Below, in pieces: positions 21,500 to 31,860 of a stretch of DNA of 64,000 nucleotides. Position numbers and translations under genes: made by a program. Source of the stretch: Symsagittifera roscoffensis (taxonomy: Eukaryota > Xenacoelomorpha > Acoela > Convolutidae); assembly GCF_963678635.1 (NCBI RefSeq), contig NC_087066.1, positions 4,989,954-5,053,953 on the forward strand, given 5' to 3'. How positions within the stretch are numbered: the first letter of the stretch is position 1; each line of letters opens with the position of its first letter. Below the pieces are notes generated by a model. The model was not told the DNA's origin. It saw only the letters and a program-made list of their open reading frames with translations, and ran no database searches.

Positions 21500-22350
21500 T
21501 CATGGGACGAAAAGTTGCCAATTTTTGATTTGAACGTGCAAATGACCTTTTTTTGTTTCATGTTTTGTCTTTGTCTCTGCAACTTTTTAGGAAATAAATA
21601 CAACATTGTGAGAAAAAGTAGATTTAACCGAGGTGGACAGAATTAACCGAGCCAAAAAATAAATGGTTTCCAGGGCGTAAATTAGCCAGTATAGCCTAAC
21701 TAATTCGAGAGGTATTAATCCTGTGGAAACATCCTCGCAAACAGTTTAAGCAATATGAATCTGCTTTCAAATTAGTTGTGTGGAAAGCTGATGAGCTCGT
21801 TTAATTTTTTATGATGCTGAAAATTGTCTGACAAAAAATCAATTCTTCTGCGCTGAAAAACGGTCATATCTGTTGTCATTACACAAACATTAAATTTTTT
21901 TTGGGACGTCTTAGAGAAATTATAATTATCAATAAAAAACATTGGCATGAATCGGTGAAGCAATTTTCCAATTCAATTGCTGGAACAATTCTTCTACTGA
22001 TGTATTTCGATCAACAGCGCAAAAATTTTCATAAAAATTTACGCGGTTTCCGACTCCGGGCAAAACATCTACTTCAATTTTTTGTTGGTCAATTTTTGGC
22101 GGCATGAGTGGGTTGAGCTCATCAAGTTTAAAGAAGCATTTTGAGCAAATAAGTTCAAGTTGTTTATATTGTTTGGTAGGATGTTTCCACATCAAGAAAA
22201 CCTCTAAAACTAGTTATTTTATACTGACTAACTTTTTATCCGAAAGAAGATTTCACAAATTTTGGCTCAGCTATATCTTTTTAATTAGTTTCATCTAGTG
22301 TTTTGTAAAGTTTCATGCTTATTTCGTCATAAAATACTTGCAGTAAAAAC
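21500..22350. repeat. Foldback unit, copy 1 (two inverted arms around a coding-like centre)
   Basis: Left arm ~21,655-21,800 and right arm ~22,114-22,275 are inverted relatives: both contain AGCCAAAA, TTAG(C/T)CAGTAT, GTGGAAACATCCT, AAACA.T.TAA.CAA and GATGAGCTC. The centre (21,801-22,113) carries the minus-strand frame described separately. Further copies with the same plan lie at 23,480-24,340 and 24,890-25,750, and left-arm plus centre copies at 30.65-31.35, 31.87-32.45, 33.55-34.2, 34.86-35.47, 36.5-37.2, 38.3-39.0 and 40.1-40.5 kb. Confidence 0.75.
21929..22195 (-). pseudogene. Recurrent coding-like segment in the array (88 codons, copy 1)
   Basis: The minus frame reads MWKHPTKQYKQLELICSKCF at its start, continues through KLDEL and a DVLPGVGNRV segment, and ends at a TGA. 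In copy 2 (23,951-24,178) nearly the same protein is read but stops earlier, and in copy 3 (~25.3-25.57 kb) an indel breaks the frame. The inverted left arms encode a related peptide on the plus strand (WKHPRKQFK..ESAFKLVVWKADEL, for example at 21,723), and another version at 28.9 kb has CAKCFHQFDEL. An AG precedes the segment on the minus strand, so it may derive from an exon. I recognise no family; the CxxC pair would fit a small metal-binding motif. No copy looks functional. Confidence 0.35.
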
Positions 22351-22439
22351 GACAAAAACGTAAATTAATATTAAAATGGTTGCGATATATTTCGATTTTG
22401 GAAGTGATCGCCATTTTTTGATTTTTTTCAAAGTGTTTA

Positions 22440-22860
22440 TTTAAAACTCCTGGAAATTGTTTCTATAAATTCGAAGAGAATTTTTCGCATTTGGGGCAGT
22501 GGTAGTACCCATGCTTGAGGCGACAAATCTCGGAAGCTCGATTTCAGTCGGAACTTTTGTGGAAACTTTTCACCATTTTAGACTTACATGTGTGTTTTGT
22601 TTTTCGGCTTAGTTTCCGCTATGCTGACTTTCTTTTTAGCCATTTGAAAGCTCTTTGTGAAGTTTTTTTTGTTGCAGATTACTTTGTTCTTGAAGTTTTT
22701 CGTCCTTTTCTGCAATTTTTTTTGAAAAAAAACGGTTTTTTGAAGGTTTTTGCTTCAGTTTTTGATTTGTCTTTCCAATTGCTTGTAATCATAGTAACTC
22801 AGTTTTGTATCGGAAATGGTGCGAAGCTCAACTTCGTCTCTGTGTATTGAAGCATTGTCC
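22440..22860 (-). other. Non-repeated island with possible first exon
   Basis: This stretch is not repeated elsewhere in the window. On the minus strand an ATG at 22,643 starts a lysine-rich peptide (MAKKKVSIAETKPKNKTH) that ends at a perfect donor GTAAGT (22,587-22,582); the exon would be 22,588-22,643. Downstream, around 22.45-22.56 kb, two frames are open and protein-like. The antisense plus-strand frame at 22,515-22,850 is phenylalanine-rich, as expected of the complement of a lysine-rich gene. No full gene model could be assembled. Confidence 0.25.
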
Positions 22861-23479
22861 CTATACTAGCCTCGCCTAGATGTATGGTTTCCAATAACTC
22901 CCTTGGTTCCATTTGAAACGTGGGTACTCGACTTGAAGTTTGAAAGCCTTGTTTCTAGTGAAACAATTTCACAAAGGTTATTTAGCATGTAGTCCCTCGT
23001 AATCACCGAGAAAAATTTTCAAATATTAGTGTAACGATTAACATTGAAGCTTCTACTAAATGGTAAAACCAGAACTCAAATTACTGTAATTTTGTAATAA
23101 TGGTACTTGAAGCTGTTTAAAAAGATATCCCTTTGACAAAAAAACAATTGATGTTTCTGCGAAAATAAATAAAAAAAATGAAAGGCTACTTTGAGTATTT
23201 GAAGCGTGGAGGAACTTTGTATTGGGTGTGTTTTAGTTTTTTTGCTTTCGACGGAAAATCAGGTACGACATACAATCATGGGACTAGGCTAAGTGATATA
23301 TCATCAAATTGGGTTCCAAAAAAATTCTCATGAGTATTTATTTAAGTTAAAGTTTTGGAAAATTTTTGGAAACTTTCTTTCGTCGTTCGGTATCTTTGTT
23401 TTTAACTACAAAACGGAAAGTAATTACGAACTCGGTATTTGATCATCCAAATACGCATTCTTAATATTCTAATTTTACT

Positions 23480-24340
23480 GTCATGGGACGAAAAGTTGAA
23501 AATTTTTGATTTGAACGTGCAAATGACCTTTCTTTTGTTTCATGTTTTTTCTTTGTCTCTGCAACTTTTTAGGAATTAAAGACAACATTGTGAGAAAAGG
23601 TAGATTTAACCGAGGTGGACGGAATTAACCGAGCCAAAAAATTAAATGGTTTCGAGGCCGTAAATTAGCCAGTATAGCCTAACTAATTCGAGAGGTATTA
23701 ATCCTGTGGAAACATCCTCGCAAAAAGTTTAAGCAATATGAATCTGCTTTCAAATTAGTTGTGTGGAAAGCTGATGAGCTCGTTTTACTTTTTATGATGC
23801 TGAAAATTGTCTGACAAAAAATCAATTCTTCTGCGCTGAAAAACGGTCATATTTGTTGTCATTACACAGACATTAAATTTTTTTTGGGACGTCTTAGAGA
23901 AATTATAATTATCAATAAAAAACATTGGCATGAATCGGTGAAGCAATTTTCTAAGAAAATTGCTGGAACAATTCTTCCACTGACGTATTTCGATCAACAG
24001 CGCAAAAATTTTCATAAAATTTTACGCAGTTACCGACTCCGGGCAAAACATCTACTTCAATTTTTTGTTGGTCAATTTTTGGCGGCATGAGTGGGTTGAG
24101 CTCATCAAGTTTAAAGAAGCATTTTGAGCAAATAAGTTCAAGTTGTTTATATTGTTTGGTAGGATGTTTCCACATCAAGAAAACTTCTAATACTAATTAT
24201 TGTATTCTGACTAACTTTTTATCCGAAAGAAGATTTCAAAAATTTTGGCTCAGCTATATCTTTTTAATTAGTTTCATCTAGTTTTTTGTAAAGTTTCAGG
24301 CTTATGTCGTCATAAAATACTTGCAGTAAAAACGACGAAA
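23480..24340. repeat. Foldback unit, copy 2
   Basis: Closely similar to 21,500-22,350, arm for arm. The minus-strand frame at 23,951-24,178 repeats the copy-1 peptide but ends early at its 3' end through a small sequence change where copy 1 reads on. Immediately right of it (24,345-24,760) lies a 415-bp module that recurs at 25,755-26,200 and 26,810-27,250. Confidence 0.75.
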
Positions 24341-24889
24341 AAACATGAAAAAAATAAGTTCATTTGCTCGTTGAAATGAAAAAACTGAGTTTTCTATGTA
24401 CCGTGACTGTGAAAAGATCGTTTTTAGAACGAAAATTAGCAAACCTTATCAGGTAGTTCCTAAAGCCGTGTTTTTTTTCTCCTAAAATTGTTGTTTTTCT
24501 TGGCAATTTCAATCTTGTAAGCTTGAAAATATTTTAAATCAGCTCTTGTTTTTCTGTTTCTTGGTTAAATTTTCTACGCACAGTTTTGGCTGTATTAACT
24601 TCCGATTGTTCCACAAAGGAGTAATGGAAAAATTTGTTGGATGATTTTTTCTATCCGATATATGTTTCTAAGGAAACTCGCTTGAAGCCAAAAAATGTTA
24701 AATGGATTTTTTATAGCCATTTCCATTGTAATTTGAATTTCAAAAAAAGTATTTAAGTTAAAATTTTGGAGAATTTTTGGAAACTTTCTTTCGTCGTTCG
24801 GTATCTTTGTTTATAACTACAAAACGGAAAGTAATTACAAACTCGGTAATTGATCATCCAAATACGCATTCCTAATAATCTAATTTTAC

Positions 24890-25750
24890 TGTCATGGGAC
24901 GAAAAGTTGCCAAATTTTGATTTGAACGTTCAAATGACCTTTTTTTTGTTTCATGTTTTGTCCTTGTCTCTGCAACTGTTTAGGAAATAAAGACAACATT
25001 GTGAGAAAAGGTAGATTTAACCAAGGTGGACGGAATTAACCGAGCCAAAAAAATAAATGGTTTTGAGGGCGTAAATTAACCAGTATAGCCTGACTAATTC
25101 GAGAGGTATCAATCCTGTGGAAACATCCTCGCAAACAGTTTAAGCAATATGAATCTTTTTTCAAACTAGCTGTAAGGAAAGCTGATGAGCTCGTTTTACT
25201 TTTTATGATGCTGAAAATTGTCTGACAAAAAGTTAATTCTTCTGCGCTGAAAAACGGTCATATCTGTTGTCATTATACAAACCTTAATTTTTTTTGGGAC
25301 TTCTTAGAGAAATTATAATTGTCAATAAAATACATTTGCATGGATCGGTGAAGCAATTTTCCAATTAAATTGCTGGAACAATTCTTCTACTGACGTATTT
25401 CGATCCACAGCGCAAAAATTTTCATAAAAAATTCACGCGGTTTCCGACTCCGGGCAAAACATCTACTTCAATTTTTTGTTGGTCAATTTTTGGCGGCATG
25501 AGTGGGTTGAGCTCATCAAGTTTAAAGAAGCATTTTGAGCAAATAACTTCAAGTTGTTTATTTTGTTTGGTAGGATGTTTCCACATCAAGAAAACCTCTA
25601 AAACTAGTTATTTTATACTGACTAACTTTTTATCCGAAAGAAGATTTCACAAATTTTGGCTCAGCTATATCTTTTTAATTAGTTTCATCTAGTTTTTCTT
25701 AAAATTTCATGATTATGTCGTCATAAAATACATGCAGTAAAAACGAAAAA
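24890..25750. repeat. Foldback unit, copy 3
   Basis: Third closely similar copy, again with both arms. An extra base in the A-run near 25,425 breaks the minus-strand frame relative to copies 1 and 2. The right arm's small plus-strand frame at 25,498-25,692 is the same shadow seen at 22,104 and 24,087 and is not a gene. Confidence 0.75.
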
Positions 25751-26800
25751 AAACGTGCAAAAATTAAGTTCATTTGCTCGTTGAAATGAAAAAGTTGAGA
25801 CTTCTATGAACCGTGACTGTGAGAAGATCAATTTTAGAACAAAAATAAGCTAACTTTATCCGGTAGTATCTAAAGCCGTGTTTGTTTTCTCCTAAAACTG
25901 TTGTTTTTCTTGCAATTTCAATTTTGTAAGCTTGAAAACATTTCAAATTAGTTCTCGTTATTTCTGTTTCTTGGTTAAATTTTCTATGCACAGTTTTGGC
26001 TGTATTAACTTCCGATCGTTTCGGGAAGGGGTAATGGAAAGTTTCGGTGGATGAATTTTTTCTATCCGATAAAAGTTTCTAAGAAAGCTCGCTTGAAGCC
26101 AAAAAAATTTCAAGATGATTTTAAAGCCATTTAAATTGTAATTTGAATTTTCAATAAAATCACAAAAATTGTTTTAGTATCAAGAATTACTGGACTAACT
26201 AAATACAATCTTAATAAACTCTGGCATCAATTAAATTAAAATTTAGCCCGACCTCTAAATCGCGTTTAATTCTTTTTCTAATCGATTCAACTTGAGCCCG
26301 AAAAAATTTAACAGTAAAGAAAAAAGGCAACGCTAGTCTGAAAATGGGAAAAACTTCTTACTTTACATGTTTTCATTCCATCTTTGTAGTCTAAAAACTC
26401 TATGCTAATCACACATAACAGGTTTTTCTCTGATTGATACTATTTCAATAAATTGCCGAATAATTTTCGCTTTAAGTTGAAGTCGAAAACTGAAGCGAGA
26501 GCGCCAGAAAAAACAATTAATTCATTTTTTGTCTTTCAATTTTCAGCGGCATGAAGAGTGGTTTGAGCTCATCAAATTGATGGAAGCATTTTGCGCAAAT
26601 AACTTCAGGTTCCTTATATTGTTTGAGAATGTTTCTAGAGCGAGATCACAACTAAAACCAGTTATTTAAACTGGCTAATTTCAGCATTCAATACAAGATT
26701 TATTAAATTTTGGCTCAGCTATGTTTCTTTAAATAGTTTCATCTAGTTTTTCTTAAAACTTCATGATTATGTCGTCATAAAATACATGCAGTAAAAACGA
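25690..26800. repeat. Left arm of a 1.1-kb inverted repeat (partner 28,735-29,850)
   Basis: Base n pairs with about 55,545 minus n: 26,200-26,244 matches 29,301-29,345 and 26,556 matches 28,983. An ~80-base comparison around 26,555-26,635 shows no differences, so the arms are much closer to each other than most array copies. The right part of the left arm's first module (25,755-26,200) is repeated directly at 26,810-27,250, which therefore also pairs with 29,340-29,780. Nothing intact is encoded. Confidence 0.8.
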
Positions 26801-28734
26801 CAAAAACGTGAAAAAATTAAGTTAATTTGCTCGTTGAAATGAAAAAGTTGAGACTTCTATGAACCGTGACTGTGAAAAGATCAATTTTAGAACAAAAATA
26901 AGCTAACTTTATCCGGTAGTATCTAAAACCGTGTTTGTTTTCTCCTAAAACTGTTGTTTTTCTTGCAATTTTAATTTTGTAAGCTTGAAAACATTTCAAA
27001 TTAGTTCTCGTTATTTCTGTTTCTTGGTTAAAATTTCTATGCACAGTTTTGGCTGTAATAACTTCCGATCGTTTCGGGAAGGGGTAATGGAAAGTTTCGG
27101 TGGATGAATTTTTGTTATCCGATAAAAGTTTCTAAGAAAGATCGCTTGAAACCAAAAAAATTTCAAGATGATTTTAAAGCCATTTAAATTGTAATTTGAA
27201 TTTTCAAAAAAATCACAAAAATTGTTTTAGTATCAAGAATTACTGGACTAACTAAATACAATCTTATTAAACTCTGGCATCAATTAAATTAAAATTTAGT
27301 CCGACCTCTAAACCGCGTTTTTTTCTTCTTTTTCTAATCGATTCAGCTTCTGCCCGAAGAAATTTAACAGTAAATTTTAAAATAAAATGCAAAAGTCTGA
27401 AAAGTGGGAAAACGTTTTTATTTTACATGTTTTTTTTTCATCCTTGTAGTTTGGACACTCTATGTTAGTTACATATCAACAGGTTTTTCTCTGACTGATA
27501 CAATTCCAACAAATTGCCGAATTGAAGTCGAAAATTGACGCAAGAATGCCAGAAAAAAACATCTGTTTCAATTTTTGTATTTCAACTCTTAGAGGCATGA
27601 AAAATGGGCTGAGCTAATCAATTTCATGGAAGCAATTTGCGTAAATAACTTCAGGTTCTTTATTTTGTTTGCTAGGATGTTTTCACAGCAAGAAGACCTC
27701 TAAAACTAGTTATTTTAAACTGGCTAATTTCCGCATTCGGAACAAGATTTATCAAATTTTGGCTCAGCTGTATCTCGTTAAATAGTTTCGTCTAAATTTT
27801 TCTCGAAACTTCTTGCTTATGTCATTATAGAATAGATGCAGAGAAAACAAAAAAAATAAAGTTGAAATGAAAAAGTTGCGACTTCTATGTACTGTGACAA
27901 AAACATACTTTTCATCAGTTAGAACATAGCTGAAGATGGCCTCAGGCAAAAAAAATCAACCGAGCACTTCGTGCCCTCATGCTGGGCTCTTTTTCCCTCG
28001 GGCATCTTTCAACTATGTTCTAACTACTACAGAGTGTCAAAGAATAATTTGAACATGTTTCTAATTTTTCGCCAGAAAACTTCATTCTTCCGCGCACTTT
28101 CCGCCACTAAAAATGTGAAAAAGCATTTTCACTTACCAGCTAATTTCTTAAGAAAAAGCAACAAAAATAACATTTTTAGAATTTTTGTGTGGGTTATTGC
28201 AAAAAATAAATCATTTTCGGCGCTCGTTCTTCAAAGTTGGAAAATCATTGACATCAAGATCTCTGCAGAAGCTTTTTGTAATATCTCATTGGTTTTTTAA
28301 TTTTCTATCTCTTTTCATTTTTGAAATTTAATTTGCAACTAAAATGGCTTAAAAAATCATGTAAAAACTTTCGTCTTCATTCCAGCTTTCTTAGTACTAA
28401 CTTGAACCGGTTAAGCAAAATTAATGCTACAAAATTTTTCAATTTCTTTTTGAAGCGATCAGAAGTTATTACAGCCAAATCTGTGCGTAGAAAATTTAAT
28501 CAAGTTACAAAGAAAACAAGAACTGATTTTCAAGCTAAGTAATGTCAAGCTTACAAGAGTGAAATTGCAAAAAAAAACTACAGGTTTGGCAGAAACCAAA
28601 AAATTTTTTTTAATTACCTGATGCGATTTTTTAATGTTTATTCTAAAATCAATCTCTACACAGTCACAGTACATAGAAGTCGCAACTTTTCATTTCAACG
28701 AGCAAATGAACTAATTTTTTCTTTATTTTTTGTC
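26801..28734. repeat. Spacer of the 1.1-kb inverted repeat
   Basis: Made of array modules: a second direct copy of the 430-bp module (26,810-27,250), a right-arm copy (27,570-27,850) in the same orientation as 26,530, the hairpin repeat at 27,885-28,330 (inverse of 20,760-21,170) and a plus-oriented, more diverged module copy at 28,300-28,720. No intact ORF. Confidence 0.65.
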
Positions 28735-29850
28735 GTTTTTTTCTGCATCTATTTTATCATGACATAATCATGAAGTTTTGAGAAAAACTAGATGAAACTA
28801 TTTAAAGAAATATAGCTGAGCCAAAATTTAATAAATCTTGTATTGAATGCTGAAATTAGCCAGTTTAAAATAACTAGTTTTAGTTGTGATCTTGCTCTGG
28901 AAACATTCTAGCAAACAATATAAGGAACCTGAAGTTATTTGCGCAAAATGCTTCCATCAATTTGATGAGCTCAAACCACTCTTCATGCCGCTGAAAATTG
29001 AAAGACAAAAAATGAATTGATTGTTTTTTTTGGCGCTCTCGCTTCAGTTTTCGACTTCAGCTTAAAGAGAAAATTATTCGGCAATTTATTGAAATAGTGT
29101 CAATCAGAGAAAAACCTGTTATGTGTGATTGGCATAGAGTTTTCAGACTACAAAGATGGAATGAAAACATGTAAAGTAAGAAGTTTTTCCCATTTTTAGA
29201 CTAGCTTTGCCTTTTTTTTACCGTTAATTTTTTTCGGGCAGAAATTGAATCGATTAGAAAAAGAAAAAAACGCGATTTAGAGGTCGGACTAAATTTTAAT
29301 TTAATTGATGCCAGAGTTTAATAAGATTGTATTTAGTTAGTCCAGTAATTCTTGATACTAAAACAATTTTTGTGATTTTTTTGAAAATTCAAATTACAAT
29401 TTAAATGGCTTTAAAGTCATCTTGAAATTTTTTTGGTTTCAAGCGATCTTTCTTGGAAACTTTTATCGGATAACAAAAATTCATCCACCGAAACTTTCCA
29501 TTACCCCTTCCCGAAACGATCGGAAGTTATTACAGCCAAAACTGTGCATAGAAATTTTAACCAAGAAACAGAAATAACGAGAACTAATTTGAAATGTTTT
29601 CGAGCTTACAAAATTAAAATTGCAAGAAAAACAACAGTTTTAGGAGAAAACAAACACGGTTTTAGATACTACCGGATAAAGTTAGCTTATTTTTGTTCTA
29701 AAATTGATCTTTTCACAGTCACGGTTCATAGAAGTCTCAACTTTTTCATTTCAACGAGCAAATTAACTTAATTTTTTCACGTTTTTGTCGTTTTTACTGC
29801 ATGTATTTTATGACGACATAATCATGAAGTTTTAAGAAAAATTTGATGAA
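28735..29850. repeat. Right arm of the 1.1-kb inverted repeat
   Basis: Inverse partner of 25,690-26,800. The plus-strand frame at 29,433-29,771 (112 codons) is the longest open copy of a peptide also seen inverted at 25,770-25,991 and 26,817-27,044 (shared phrase ARKTTVLGENKHGFRYYRIK). Three open copies of one peptide could reflect former coding, but the copies are so similar that shared openness is weak evidence. Confidence 0.75.
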
Positions 29851-31690
29851 ACAATTTAAAAAGATGTAGCTGAGCCAAAATATGAGAAATGTTTTGGATG
29901 CGTAAATTAGCCAGTATAAAATAGTTAGTTTTAGTTTCAAAAAAGAGCCCGTAAAAGTGCGCGAAACTATGCAAATGATTTTCTTTTTCATGCATGCGTT
30001 CTAATTTTTCTTTTTTTTATTCATGCCCTGTCGTGGAAGAACGTGTGTAAGACCAAAAACATACTCTTCTTCCCGAAAACTTTGTCTGTCGAAAAATTGT
30101 TTTTCGCAAATGGAGTAGTTTTGTATTTTGTGATTTTTGCTAAACTCTCAGTTTTTTTCCAAAGAAAAAAGCTTAAGTTTTCATTGTTTATAACTACAAA
30201 AAGGAAACTAATTACGAACTCTGTTTTTGATCATCCAACTACGCATTTTTAATAATGTGTACTAATGAAAGTTTTAACCGTTCTTCGAATAAGTTTTTCT
30301 ATAAGAGTTGAGCAATTGAAGGTTTTTAGAATACAGTATTGAAAAATGAGCAGGACTAAATGTAGAACTCATTTTTAAGAACACGGAGAGAAATGGCCAA
30401 ACATCCGATTAATTTTCCGAAAAAAACTGTTAAGGGGTGATTCAACTCCTGAAAATTATTAACTTTTTTTACCCATCTAAGTATTAATTTTTGAGCTTTT
30501 CTGGAAGAAAATAAATTTTTAGTGAATAAAAAAATCAATTTTCGCTGAAAGATTTTTGCTACTAAAAATCAATTTATAGTTCACTGACAAAAACTTCTTG
30601 AGGAATTTTTTTTTCTTATCTTTTGTGCTTCTATCTATTTGTCTATAGCGTGTTGGAATATGATAACTGTGTAAATTGAATTTAGTTTTACCGTCATGGG
30701 ACCAAAAACTTTGACTTACAAGAGCGAATGAACTATTTTATATTTCATGTTTTGTCTTTGTCTCTGACAAACTTCTTGAGATATATAGACAACATTGCGA
30801 GAAAAGCTAGATGAAAACTTCTGGACGGAATTAACCGAGTTGAAAATAATAGATTGTTTGGAAGGCGTAAATGAGCCAGTATAGCCTAACTAGTTAGAGA
30901 GGTATTAATTCTGTTGAAACCTCCTCCCAAACAGTTTAGGGAATTTGAATCTGCTTTCAAATTAATTGTGTGGAAAGCTGATGAGCTCGTTTTATTTTCT
31001 GTGATGCTCAAAAAAGACTGACAAAACGTGGAAAGAATAAATTCTTCCAGCGCTGAAAAACGGGTCATATCTGTAGCTTTGGGGAAGTGTTTCAGAGTTT
31101 TGGTCAAGTCTTAGAGAAAATATAACTATCAATAAAAAACATTTGCATGGATTGGTGAAGCAAGTTTCCAATTAAATTGCTAGAACTGTTCTCCTGCTGA
31201 CGTATTTCGATCAACAGCGCAAAAATTTTTATAAAAATTCAGGCGGTTTCCGACTCCGGGCAAAACATCTACTTCAATTTTTTATTGGTCAATTTTTGGC
31301 GGCATGAATGGGTTGAGCTCATCAATTTTAAGGAAGCATTTTGAGTAAATAAAGTAGGTTTCAATATTGTTTCAGATAGATAGAGTAAGGAAAAGTAAGA
31401 TCGTCTAATATAATAGTTAATTGGTCAAATTACATCAAAACTTAACGTGTTGCGAAGTTTGTTGAAAAATTTTCAATTTTTTTTGATAAAAAAAACCAAA
31501 TGTTTGCGCATCTTAGCATCTGAAACTTACCAACGAAAACATAATACCTTCATTCTATAATCTACACGTAATACTCACCAATTAAATACCGCGGGCCTTG
31601 ATTTTTGCGATAAAAAACTAGACATTTCCACACAAAAGCTAAAAAAATACCGTTTTTCTAACCATTCTCATATTATCACACTGAAACCTT
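29851..31690. repeat. Array continuation: partial right arm, left arm and centre
   Basis: Contains landmark blocks at 30,270-30,430 and 30,640-31,350 (CATGTTTTGTCTTTGTCTCT at about 30,750, GGAAAGCTGATGAGCTCGTT at about 30,970). The minus frame at 30,886-31,107 is a diverged reading of the left arm. From 31,390 to 31,690 the sequence is unlike the array and shows no gene. Confidence 0.6.
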
Positions 31691-31860
31691 ACCATTTGCT
31701 ATCTAAATACATTAGGAAACCTCTTCCCTATCTTAATACATAGAGAAATCTATTCCCTATCTTAATAGATAGGTTGGTGACCGGATACTCTTTTCCCTAT
31801 CTTAAAATAATAGTGTCAACAACCACACCCACCCCCCACTTTTCACTCTTCTACTACCAT
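31690..31860 (+). repeat. Non-array insert with TTCCCTATCTTAA repeats
   Basis: TTCCCTATCTTAA occurs at 31,724, 31,753 and 31,792, followed by a C/A-rich tract ending near a CTTCTACTACC. The region from about 31,735 to 31,858 is related in inverse orientation to 50,105-50,215 (shared order: AATA.ATAG, TTGGTGA.CGGAT, CCTATCTTAAAA, a C-rich tract). It is therefore a dispersed element sitting inside the array. Confidence 0.6.

Noticed and set aside
22104-22298. 64-codon plus frame repeated at 24,087 and 25,498
   Set aside because: Recurs only because the DNA is repeated; the opposite strand has the better protein-like frame.
22515-22850. 111-codon plus-strand frame
   Set aside because: Phe/Leu-rich complement of lysine-rich minus frames; begins at a non-ATG codon and has no plausible domain.
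31690-31860. Spaced TTCCCTATCTTAA repeats as a CRISPR-like array
   Set aside because: Only three short copies at uneven spacing in animal-type DNA; a decayed dispersed element explains it.
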